A model generated the notes under the pieces. It was given only the letters and a program-made list of their open reading frames with translations, was not told where the DNA came from and searched no databases. The position numbers and the translations under genes are program-made. Positions 33,701-42,265 of a stretch of DNA of 64,000 bases are shown here, piece after piece. Position 1 is the first letter of the stretch. Every line of letters begins with the position of its first letter. The stretch is from Diphasiastrum complanatum (Eukaryota; Streptophyta; Lycopodiopsida; Lycopodiales; Lycopodiaceae): the NCBI GenBank assembly GCA_029204225.1, contig MU831984.1, forward strand, positions 29,148 through 93,147, given 5' to 3'.

Positions 33701-36700
33701 AGCAGCAGCACATCGCTGCCAATCAGCTGTGAGGAAGTCGTAGGGGTGCATTGTGAAGTTATAGCCGTTACTCTTCAAGGCTCCTGGAAATTATAGCCGT
33801 TATAGGTTAGTTTTAACCACTGTGGTTCGTAGTTCTCATCCAGGATGAGCTGGACGAGCTCGTCGCGAAGCACATGGAGGCAGAAATGAAATATTTTTGG
33901 GGGCTCATCATGGAGGCTCATCCCGGATGAGCGGGGATCATGTGGCACGCCAGAGAGAGAGAGAGAGAGAGAGAAATTTTGTTACCTTTCTACATAGTGC
34001 TAGTACGAGTGTGCTAAAGGGAATATTTGGCAAAGTAAGAACAAATAACTAAGATTAAAGTTTACCTTTGCAGCAGCATGTGAAGTATTTTCCTATTTCT
34101 ATTTTCTTGAAGAAAGCATGTGGCATAGATTTTCCATTTAACCATGAATGGTTGGATTTTGCAGTTTCAGGGTTGGCTGCCAGTAGGGACCAAGCTCAAG
34201 CTCAAGTGCTGGTAGGCATGGGCTTACTTGCTGGATCAACAGTCATGCTCCTAACACTGCTGTGGGGTAGTTCTTTAATTGTAGGCAGGTGCGACCTATA
34301 TGAAGTTGATGGCCATCTCAATGCCAAGGAGCGAACACTTACAAAGGGTTTAAATCTTATTGGTAAGCCATCACAAGCCCTTCTGAATCATGGCCACTTG
34401 GCGCATAGTTGAATGCTGTACAAAATTTTAATGCTGTTAATGGATGCTCAAAACCGATCGGTTGAAGGCTCTGCTTATGGGGTCAAGTGCACATAACGGT
34501 GGAGAGTCCACAACTTGTTTAATTCATGGATGCTTCAAAGTGATATTTGCCAAGGAAGGGTTAGTTCTCTACCCTTTGCCACCCCACATCCCAGTGAAGA
34601 CTAAAACAACACTGAAATATATTGAAAGAAAACCAATGTGCTGAAGGAAATATATATAGCCTAAATGACAATAATATAAATTTCAATGTTTCATGGACCT
34701 TTTTGAAATGCCTTTATAAAAAGCGTTGAAACGGGAAAGAATCGGCAACTCTGGGAAAGAATTGGCGAATCAGTTTTAGGGTTTTTTTTTAGGGAATTTT
34801 TTCCTAGCTTTCTATTATAGCAAAAAAAACAAGTGCTTTTTTAGTATTTACACATTATAATCGATCAACGATCAATCTTGAATCCAACGGCGATTTTGAA
34901 ACGGCGATTGATTATTATGTACATAAAGTCTTATTCTAGTTCAAAATGTATGTTTCTATGCTTGGTTGGGGTTAACCCAGGCAACTACATGTGAAATGCA
35001 CGTGATTGAGGCTCCCAAATGAGAATGAATTTCTATATTATTGCAGCTTGTAGGTAGTTCCTTGATGGAAAGTTTATGCTTATTTAGATTCAGAAAGTAG
35101 GCACTTTTTGCTAGCTACAAATGTCCTCAAAAGTTCAAATTTGTCAAATAGGGCAAGGAGAGCTGTTACCTAGCATATTAAAAGATTTACTACTATGCAG
35201 ATACTGGTGTAACAACTGACTCACAGACCAGAGTTGCAGCTTGGATCATGGTTTTGACAGTAATACCTTATATTCTTCCTCAGCTTCCACGAATTATTAA
35301 GAAGCCATCACTTGGGACTCCGCTTGTTGTTCTAAGCTGTGTACTTGCCTTTGTAGCACTTCTATGCTATTGTGTTTATCAGGTTTGATATCCTTCTACT
35401 TAGTTAATGTTTTTCAAGTGAAGGTTCATAGCTTTGCTAACACAAACATAGTAAGGGATTCGTTGATAATTATGCAGACTGTTTGTTTTCTTACCGTATC
35501 CATTGTCTATTTTCAACTCTACTCATTATGAAGGATGCTTTGGCTTTCTATAGACGGCTCCCGTCGATTGAAGTTTTGATACAACTTAACTTGTAAGCAT
35601 GATGTTCAAACATAGGGGATATATCTGGCTAAGTTTTGCAGACATTGTTCTCTAAGAATGGTTTAAATGCTGGAACAGTTATCTCATTGTCACTGAAACA
35701 AGTTTGTCCTTCTCAGTTTTCATTTTCAATTATGTGGGGCTTTCCTCTATTGTGCTGGTAGACTTCATTGAGCATGAGAAAAATGATTGTGGAATGCAGG
35801 TTCTTCTTCATACACTGCAACAAATGTTGGAAGCAATAAGCAGCCTCAATAACTGAACAAATAGGTGTTTTGTGCCTAGTTGATTTGAACAACACTGACC
35901 AGAAATCGGCTTTTAATGAAAGAATCCTATTCCTATGTGTTAATGGAGCATATTGTCAAAATCTGCAGAATTATTAGTTTATATATGTGAGAATCTCTGA
36001 AGATTCAGCTATTTTCAATACCCACATTTGCCACAGGCTTCACAAACATTTGTTTCTGTATGTATAAGCTGATAGTAGAAATTAGTAGATCCATTATGTG
36101 AATTGTGCATTTGCACTAAGATATAATATCTCCTTGAGCCTTAAAATTTGCATATGACAGGACAATGAAACCAAATGTTATTTTCCTCATTGCTGCAGAT
36201 TCTTTCCCCTTGGATTCAGCAGAGAAGGATATATCGAGCTAGATATCGATTTCGAAAAGCGCACACCTTACATAGAGCATCGCTGCTCTCTCGTGAGAAG
36301 AAATGGGGTAACCTGTTGACTGATGATGGTGCACCAAATAAACATGTCATTAGCAAGTAAGATTTTGAAAGAAGGCTGTTAACTAATCACAAACATTTGT
36401 GATTTCTTGTTTGATATGCCCAGACTAAAAGCAATGATTGCTTATAGTTTGTGATTATGATAATCTATTCTACATTTGATGTCTGGTGCAGGGGACTCCT
36501 GTATCTTAGTGTTTTTGCAGGAACATTTTTTTCAGTCTCCCTCCTGACTTTCTCAACTACGGCTGGTGATTTGTTTGCTGCCTTGCAGACTTTTTGGGTA
36601 TTTCGACAAGAATGATGATGATTCGCTATCAAAGGAAGAGTTGAGAGGACTCATTGTCGGTCTTGGCATAAGCCATAAACAATACCTTCCTGAGGAACAA

Positions 36701-37704
36701 GAAGTGCAACACTGGCTGCGAGACTTTGATGTGGATATAAATGGCTGTATATCACAAAAAGAGTTTTGTGAAGGCCTAGAGAAGTGGATAAAGAGCTTCA
36801 AACCTAGGTCTTGCTCGGTGAATGATGGCTCTACTAATGCCAATTCAGAGCCTTGGGACGTCGAAGTATGTGTAGAAACTGATATATTTCAATTCTGCTA
36901 TAATTATTCCTCTGATAATGCCTCTTAGCTCAAAAAAATTTAATTCCAAGCAACTAAAAGATCATCATCCTTATATGAAATCCTCTATCATTGTAGCATG
37001 CACAAGCATCATTGGCTAGTTTATTGGAGGATCCAGATGATGAAGAAGAGGACGAACCAGCACATCAACTGTCCAAAGTACAGATAGTTGCTCATGCCAT
37101 CCTGCTTATCGTAGGTGGCACACTTTTAGCAGCTGTTTTTGCTGATCCTTTGGTGGATGCAATTGACAATTTTTCTAAAGCTTCTGGAATTCCTAATTTT
37201 TTTATATCATTTGTGGCAACACCACTAGCGACAACTTCGAGTGAAGCTATATCTTCACTCATGTTTGCTACAAGAAGAAGGAAGAGATACATATCAATGA
37301 CTTGCTCCCAGGTACTTCTGCTGCTTTCAGAATCTAAACCATTCGCAATTGTAGGTTTCTTATCATCTATGATTTGTTTTTTTGGTTTTCACATTCTGTT
37401 TTGCTTTTATCCTGTGAGATCTATCTGCACTGCTGATGAGCAAAAATGTGAACAGATCTATGGTGCAGTAGCTATGAACAACACTCTCTGCCTAGGTATA
37501 TTCCTAGCAATTGTAGCTGCTCGAGGCTTGATCTGGGACTTCTCAGCTGAAGTGACCGTGATCTTCTTTGTGATTATTGTTATAGGATTGTTTGCTGGTC
37601 TCCGAACCACTTTTCAAGCTTGGATGGCCGTTGTTGCATTGTCCTTGTACCCAATTGCCATAGCTATTGTTGCTGTTCTTGATTACGTTTTTCATTGGCA
37701 TTAA
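24724..37704 (+). CDS. NCL-type Na+(cation)/Ca2+ exchanger with EF-hands
   Basis: Seven exons: 24724-25234, 34165-34362, 35201-35382, 36199-36356, 36589-36865, 36997-37311, 37456-37704. All junctions are GT-AG and in phase, giving 629 residues. The start ATG precedes a signal peptide or first membrane span ('IMVISCFFCLSLPVIA'). The first exchanger repeat ends 'LPILGALPDALLIL' at about 150-170. Next come several membrane spans. Two EF-hands lie in the central loop (DKNDDDSLSKEE at 356-367, DVDINGCISQKE at 397-408). An acidic linker follows, and then the second exchanger repeat ('FVATPLATTSSEA', about 513-526). This layout is that of plant NCL proteins, cation/Ca2+ exchanger-superfamily members of endomembranes. 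They exchange Ca2+ against Na+ or H+, and Ca2+ binding to the loop probably regulates them. The gene is intact. Intron 1 is 8.93 kb and full of element debris. The last intron is in frame and lacks stops (see findings). Confidence 0.93.
26038..26790 (-). mobile_element. Ty1/copia RNase H remnant
   Basis: Minus-strand blocks in order: 'VGSPMYAIVCTRPNVGF' (usual form VGSLMYAM..TRPDIA), 'NGAISWNRQKEN' (GYVF..G.ISW.SKKQ), 'VKLVYYKSEDVTVDIFTKAL', the end of copia pol (H..T..Q.ADIFTKALP). It has several frameshifts and stops. It lies inside NCL intron 1, antisense to the gene. Confidence 0.85.
27575..27840. repeat. Tandem duplication of about 127 bp
   Basis: Two copies run from 'ggcatttgagctaggagtag' through 'cacatcttttgtatca' to 'ccagcttgaaagc'. 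The first starts near 27591 and the second near 27717. They differ by few bases, so the duplication is young relative to the surrounding debris. Confidence 0.88.
27841..29390. other. LTR-like debris without coding domain
   Basis: A possible minus-strand LTR could start at 'tgttggattattc' (28868, reading leftwards), with a TATA-like 'agtataaatag' on the minus strand at about 28485 next to a CT tract. Its far end and a primer binding site could not be identified. No ORF has a recognisable domain. Confidence 0.3.
29400..29456. other. Two adjacent perfect hairpins
   Basis: Stem 1 is 'ccggacagc' (29400-29408) with its complement at 29414-29422, loop 5 nt. Stem 2 is 'cgatccggaa' (29431-29440) with its complement at 29447-29456, loop 6 nt. 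Both stems are perfect and GC-rich in AT-rich DNA. No ORF overlaps them. No terminator-like role is implied in a plant nucleus. Confidence 0.85.
29640..30540. repeat. Diverged duplication with an LTR-like insertion in one copy
   Basis: Segment 29640-29775 ('cacatgctctaggtttgtg', 'agtaagtagtaagcccaag', 'catgtaagatgaggcagg') recurs diverged at 30325-30465. The continuations 'gaaggagtagtgatcctacac' (30184) and 'gaaggagtagcgacc' (30494) match again. Copy 1 therefore has about 400 bp extra between them (29776-30180). The extra block has a TATA-like 'ggatatatataggg' at 30009 and may be a solo LTR. Confidence 0.6.
30691..30759. repeat. (CG)10(AG)n compound microsatellite
   Basis: A GT-rich run (30674-30685) is followed by (CG)10 at 30691-30710 and (AG)24 at 30711-30758. 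The AG run stops where the Harbinger element begins and resumes after its right end. Confidence 0.95.
30986..31185. repeat. 100-bp tandem duplication inside the Harbinger element
   Basis: Two copies of 'ggtctctgttca...gctagttttagctcattg...gctgaattcct' start at 30986 and 31086 and differ at few positions. Confidence 0.9.
31417..32430 (+). pseudogene. Harbinger ORF1, Myb/trihelix-like DNA-binding protein (broken)
   Basis: From the ATG at 31417 the frame encodes a trihelix/Myb-like domain with 'FVELWKDEETHQLLCLYEEK' and 'KIEKMKRKFREEK'. It also contains 'LWAFYEKCCFIF' and ends at TAG 32017-32019. One in-frame TGA sits at about 31636. A second segment (about 32220-32430, another frame) adds 'PNKEFVGAFKSFADGYIELE' and 'MERMEACFFGQQQL', a typical C-terminal helix of such proteins. 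It may be a second exon and carries one TGA. In PIF/Harbinger systems this protein helps the transposase bind the ends and enter the nucleus. Confidence 0.75.
32540..33018 (-). pseudogene. Harbinger transposase, N-terminal part only
   Basis: Minus-strand frames encode 'VEVEHAVTIVLFRLAHGHSE', then 'QQVAERFNVGASTVQKYT', the helix-turn-helix region preceding the DDE domain of plant PIF/Harbinger transposases. A shifted 'LYSKYIAIPSGQRLQTIMD' follows. The next residues expected are the GxIDCTHI-type catalytic block, but the frame runs into unrelated sequence ('RDVVFSDWVRRHE') and stops. The catalytic domain is deleted, so no active enzyme can be made. Confidence 0.82.
33190..33700. repeat. Subterminal repeats of the Harbinger element
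   Basis: A module 'ccaatttcaggtgtcact' with 'gtgggagctccatc' and 'ctgcaaaat' occurs near 33370-33425 and again near 33590-33665, with a partial copy near 33315. Between them are short 'gtgggagcaatcgc' repeats (33499-33545). Confidence 0.65.
33953..33974. repeat. (GA)n microsatellite right of the Harbinger element
   Basis: About 22 bp of GA repeat. Together with the run ending at 30759 it reads as one microsatellite split by the insertion. Confidence 0.85.
37312..37455 (+). other. In-frame, stop-free last intron of the NCL gene
   Basis: The donor is 'cag|gtactt' and the acceptor 'gaacag|atc'. The length is 144 nt, a multiple of three with no stop in the host frame. Retention would add 48 mostly hydrophobic residues ('FAIVGFLSSMICFFGFHIL') between the second exchanger repeat and the last spans. 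The family's usual sequence joins directly across it (…CSQ|IYGAVAMNN…), so splicing is the default reading. Confidence 0.75.
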
Positions 37705-38390
37705 TCTAGTGGGGGAAAGTGCAACCTTTTAAGTACTAGTCTGTCCGGAGCTTTAAGCCTTTGAGAGGACTGTATTCTTTCATGCCAGTCCTTAGTGTAA
37801 TCGAGTTTCAAAAGTTTTGGTGACTACCTTTCTTTAGGACCTAGGTTTGCTTCAACGCACTGTGTATGGTGCTTGTTGACAATTTGCTAGCATTTGTAAT
37901 TATGAATGCATTCCCAGAATTATCCAATGTTTGGAAAGGTTCTTTTCTCTGAATCTTGAACTTGATCGGTATGTGTTCTTTCTTATGTGCTGCATATGGC
38001 AAGGAGAGTAGCTTCTAGCATTTTTCGTAGCTTCTAGCATTTTTCATATATTTTTGATGTAAGAAAGACAGTGATAAAGATATATATTTTTTCAACTAGC
38101 ACTGCAGCAGTCCGGTATTGTATTAGTGAAGGAATTCTTTACCGTGTTTATAGAGGTCTCAATTGAAGTATTATTTTTACTTGGATAAGGTGCGAAATCA
38201 AGACTAGATAATCTTTGTGAGGCTAGACTTTTGACAAATTGAATACAAACAAAACAAGGATTGTTGCGCTTTATCTACCCAATTAATATATTATGAGAGG
38301 TAATCCAGTTTCTTTCATTTATTAGCTTCCTTCAAGCGATTGCCAAATAAACAGTCACCAGGTAGCCATTTTGTATTTTGCAAGCAACAC
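37705..38390 (+). other. 3' flank of the NCL gene
   Basis: This is a probable 3' untranslated region. It contains a 19-bp direct duplication of 'gtagcttctagcatttttc' near 38007-38045. No poly(A) signal could be chosen with confidence. Confidence 0.45.
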
Positions 38391-38679
38391 TAGAGTCGTC
38401 ACAAAATGTGCACAAAAGTGTGCATTTCAAGCACTTATTTAAAGAATCATATCTCATAAACTATGATGAATCACATCAAATCCTTTCGCGTGTGTTCTTC
38501 ATATATACATTTACCGATCAAAAATTTTGAGACCTTCATTTTGAGCAACTTATATGTAAGATATCATGTGTCAAATATGTGGGGGTATTGATGAAACTTC
38601 AATATTTTTATATACGAGATTACATTATTGTGAATTCTGCATTAAATTTTTTGCATGTCTACCATTAAAAATCCTATAC

Positions 38680-39130
38680 AATTATAGTAGCATATGCTTA
38701 TGAAAAAAAATTTAAATTTTGAGGTCTATATAGATAGATATGTGCATCCAAAGTTACCCAATTAAGTGCCGATAAAAATCACTTGATTTTAACAATATGT
38801 TTTTGGGTTGTCTACTTTAAAAAGTATTATACGACCACAGAAATATGTCTCTCAATTTTTTTTCAATTTGGAGTCATGTAGAGATAGATATGTGCATCTA
38901 AAGTTATCCATTTCAATTGATGAAAAGTGTTGAAAATTATTGACAGGTGCTAAAACTTGCAGCTCTTTTGGAGGTGCTTTTCACAACCCTTTCTTTGGCT
39001 ATTTACTTTTAAAATCTTTACGACCATAGAAACATGTCTATAAAAAAAATTAAATTTGGAGTCCTATATAGATATATACATGCACCTAAAATTACTCACG
39101 TGAAGTGTTGAAAAGTGCTGAGAATTGAAA
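38680..39130. repeat. Three diverged copies of a module of about 170 bp
   Basis: The module 'gaccacagaaatatgtct…aatttggagtc…tagatatgtgcatc(c/t)aaagtta' occurs near 38690-38770, 38835-38910 and 39010-39100. Copies are diverged and AT-rich. Confidence 0.65.
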
Positions 39131-39389
39131 ATTTTTAAGGGTATATTGCCATCAATTGAGAAAAACAAAAATTTAAGTCTTTCGATAACACAATGAAGAG
39201 GCAAGTCTAGTTCCACATACACATTACTTGTTAATATCGACATTTGCAAAATTTTCTTGCTCTTCAAACATGTTTTAAATGAGCTTTGATGTGCAAAACA
39301 CCCATTAGATTTCAATTAAGAAGCTTGTTGTTACTGTCCATGAAATTTTGTCTTACAAATCAACTATGTACACAATGTTTTGTTTATGT

Positions 39390-40180
39390 AGCTATGGCAT
39401 TCTGAATTTAAAAAAGCATAATTTGCATTGTGAGGACGTGTAGACATGTCCCAATCTCATCCAACCTTCAACTAATAGTGCATAACGATCCTTGATATTG
39501 AAGATATCATGATGAAATATCCCAAGCATTTGCATCGTTGGATGAGAGTGGTGGGGGCTTAAAGGCGCAATATATGCCATGCCCAACTTCTTTCATGTTT
39601 TCTCAATTGCCATATTTGTTGCTTTACAAAACATGATTTGCTAAATTATGAATTTTCTATATCCATTGAATTTGGCAAGAAAAATGATTTTTTTAATCTA
39701 TTAATCCTATTAAATTGCAATCTTTGTTTTTTTTCATATTATATTAATATAATGCTTATAAACTGAGGCAATGATTCTCATGAGAAAAACATCAAATAGT
39801 CTCAATGGCTAATCATGAAAAATGAAAAAGACATCTAAATATGCATGACAAAATCCAACCATGGAGCACTTTACAAGAGTCTGTTCCTTATCTAGAATCA
39901 AAGCGCATGCAAGATCCCGCCCTCAGTCCACCATGCACAATGCTTTTTTTTAAAAGGCTATGACATTTTGGATATGGAGGAGCATGATTTGCATTGCGAG
40001 GAAGACGGTGTAGACATGCCCCAATCTCATCCGGCCTTCACCTAATAGTGCATAATGATCCTTGATGGTGAAAAAAATCATAATGGAATATCCCGAGCAT
40101 TTGCGTTGTTGGGTGAGGATGGTGGGGCCATTGCACCATGAGTTGACTTCATCCAATAGTGCATAATGATTATGATGGTG
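39390..40180. repeat. Dispersed direct repeat of about 170 bp
   Basis: Segment 39393-39560 ('gtagacatg(t/c)cccaatctcatcc', 'aatagtgcataa(c/t)gatccttgat', 'aatatccc(a/g)agcatttgc') recurs at 39956-40125. A third partial copy 'ccaatagtgcataatgatt' lies at 40152. There is no coding sense. 40200-40570 holds shorter repeats of 'actctcatccaacta'. Confidence 0.75.
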
Positions 40181-40586
40181 ATGGAGCACTTTTGAAAATT
40201 GTATATTTCATCTCACTGAGAGTGCATGAAAGGTCCCCAACCTCATCCCAAGATGCACAATCGTGCAATCGTAGTTAACACGGATGAATCTTTCAGGACC
40301 ACACACTCATTCGATCAATACCCTAATCCACATGGATGATGAATTATTTTAGGACCACACCATCATCCAACCATACCCTAATCAACAAGATTGATGGAAT
40401 ATTTCAAGATAGCACTCTCTTCCACCTATTCAATGATAATGTTTGCATCGCACATCCAACATACCTAATCAACAAGATTAACAAAATATTTTAAGATCGT
40501 ACTCTCATCCAACTATGAAATATTTTAAGATCCTACTCTCATCCAACTATTTAGTGATAGAATAGGATAAGGCCCTCTCTGCACCC

Positions 40587-41060
40587 TTGTGGACCAAGTT
40601 CAGAAATAACCTCTTATGGGGGGCCGGGGGGACCTTAAATCTATTAGAGACGTCACGAACCACCATGCCAAAACGCTGCTCTGGGCATTCTGGCCGTACC
40701 CTTTACTTTTCTTTGAAGGGCGTGAGAAGGATTCTCATTGATTGTTGTGCAAAACGACCCGTCATGCTTTTCAAATTGGAAGCTGAGGAGCAAGGAGAGC
40801 AGAACAGAAGGCGAGAGCGATGGCGGAAGGAGAGCAAAAGCCGAGGGCGAGAGCGTTCCGATCCATGGACGACCTCCTCGTCGCTTCTGCTCCGCTGCAA
40901 CGAGGAAGAAAGAGTAGTTCCAATTGGTGGAATCTAGCCGCCATGTCCAGCCCTAATTAACTGGCTTCAAACCTGCAAATTCCCTGCTCAATCCCTCATC
41001 TTGTCTTTTTCACTGTTGATGCTCTCTTTTGCAGGGAAACCCTGGCAGATTCTGCTCTGA
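40587..41060 (+). other. GC-rich segment, possible leader or uORF of the ABCC gene
   Basis: This is the least AT-rich DNA for several kb. An ATG at 40820 opens a 46-codon ORF (MAEGEQKPRA...) ending at 40960. A possible acceptor 'ttttgcag' follows at 41036. It may be part of a 5' untranslated exon, an upstream ORF, or a first coding exon. The sequence alone cannot decide, and no homologue is recognised. Confidence 0.3.
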
Positions 41061-41639
41061 CCATGCCGTCAGAGATGGTTTTCCCATGTTTTATTAATAA
41101 AAGCAGTGATAATTATCTGACCATGCTCTCTCTTTCTCTTTTGGACGACATGGCTGACGCTAATTAGCATCACACTCACTACTGAGTTGTTAGCCATCAG
41201 CGTTCGCTTTTGCTTTCGCTTTCTTGGACCGGGCACATATGCAGATTCCGGGAAAGAAGAGCAGACCAAAACCTTATTCTGATGGACGTCACAACCCTTT
41301 CAGCTCTTTCTAGCTTCTGCTGAGCACTGAGGAGGCGTTGGGCCTTTGCTGAGGATAAATTGCGCTTCTCCGAGATTGGTATCAATGTTTGTAGACTCAT
41401 AAAGCGAAGCAGAAAAATCTGTTGGACAAATTTGAGAGATGATCTCGTTTTTCTATCCTAGTTTTGGCGATGACCACCTCAGCTGTGGCGATTGAATCAG
41501 TACTGCGCTGACGTTAGTCACTCTCTGGGCAGCAAAGGCTGGGGAGACATAGCTGCCAGGTCCTACATTGTTTAGGATGCAATCTATGTAATTTTGAAAG
41601 GAAATTAACAAAGATTTACTTGTGTAATTTCCTAATGTT

Positions 41640-41690
41640 GTTGGCTTGATCAGATAGAGTCTGACAGTTGGTATCATAGAGTTGGGGTGG
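41640..41690 (+). mobile_element. Possible LTR end with primer binding site
   Basis: 'ttggtatcatagagttgggg' at 41668 resembles a degenerate tRNA-Met primer binding site directly after a '...tctgaca' end. No coding domain or second LTR was found nearby, so this is weak. Confidence 0.3.
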
Positions 41691-41899
41691 TATAGGGATG
41701 CTACGTCCTTGCCTTTTTTATGATCACCAGATCTGTACCAAACTTGTGATGTCAGATGCATTTACTCCCTGCCCGATTTTTGAACATTTATGACAGTTAA
41801 TTGTGAAGTTTTGAAACTGTAAATCCATGTTTTATGCTTTTGAGCTTAAGATTGCTCCTGATTTTTTTGATTCGATTCATTTTTGTTTTAATAGATTTT

Positions 41900-42000
41900 T
41901 ACTCTTGTCTGGGCTCATTTGTGCCAGTGATTTGGATCGAACTCCCAACCTCAAGCAGAGGAAAGGAAGTGCTCGCTAACACTCCACTTATTAGAACACT
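41900..42000 (-). mobile_element. Possible tRNA-derived SINE fragment
   Basis: On the minus strand 'gtggagtgttagcgagc' (41971-41987) resembles an A box, and 'ggttgggagttcgatcc' (41934-41950) is a good B box (GGTTCGANNCC-like) at SINE-like spacing. No clear poly(A) or T tail or target duplication could be defined. Confidence 0.4.
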
Positions 42001-42265
42001 CATTTTGACGGAGTTTTAGTATAGCATTGTTGCATCATCAAGTCGAGCTGAATCATGCCATGTTATGATGAAACCAGGTACAAAGCATTCTTTGTTGATG
42101 TGAGAGCAGGCTGGTAGACACGTCTTAGACGCTTTATTGAAATGGCTGGTATGTAAGAATTTTTTTGTTACGAGTCTATTGTTCTTCCCAGTTTTCTTGT
42201 ATAGTCCTATTCCGGCCTTTGTATAGGAGTTTTGCAAATTGTCGTAAGTGTTGACGTGGGTTTTT

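Larger units (their letters stand above)
30760..33952. mobile_element. PIF/Harbinger DNA transposon, internally deleted
   Basis: The ends form imperfect terminal inverted repeats: left CTGGCCACATGA, right (complement) CTGGCGTGCCACATGA. Subterminal copies of 'gctcatcc(t/g)ggat' and 'aaccac(a/t)gtggtt' occur on both sides. The AGA flanks fit a 3-bp target duplication but cannot be told apart from the GA microsatellite. It holds convergent remnants of the two Harbinger ORFs, a Myb/trihelix-like protein on the plus strand and the transposase N-terminus on the minus strand. The DDE catalytic region is absent. The size is 3.2 kb. It lies in NCL intron 1. Confidence 0.8.
25235..34164 (+). other. Intron 1 of the NCL gene (8.93 kb)
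   Basis: The donor is gtgagt and the acceptor 'ttttgcag'. It contains copia debris, LTR-like segments, hairpins, duplications and a deleted Harbinger element. No host exon was recognised in it. The frame of exons 1 and 2 (…LIL / VSG…) is continuous, which argues that no exon is missed. Confidence 0.85.
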
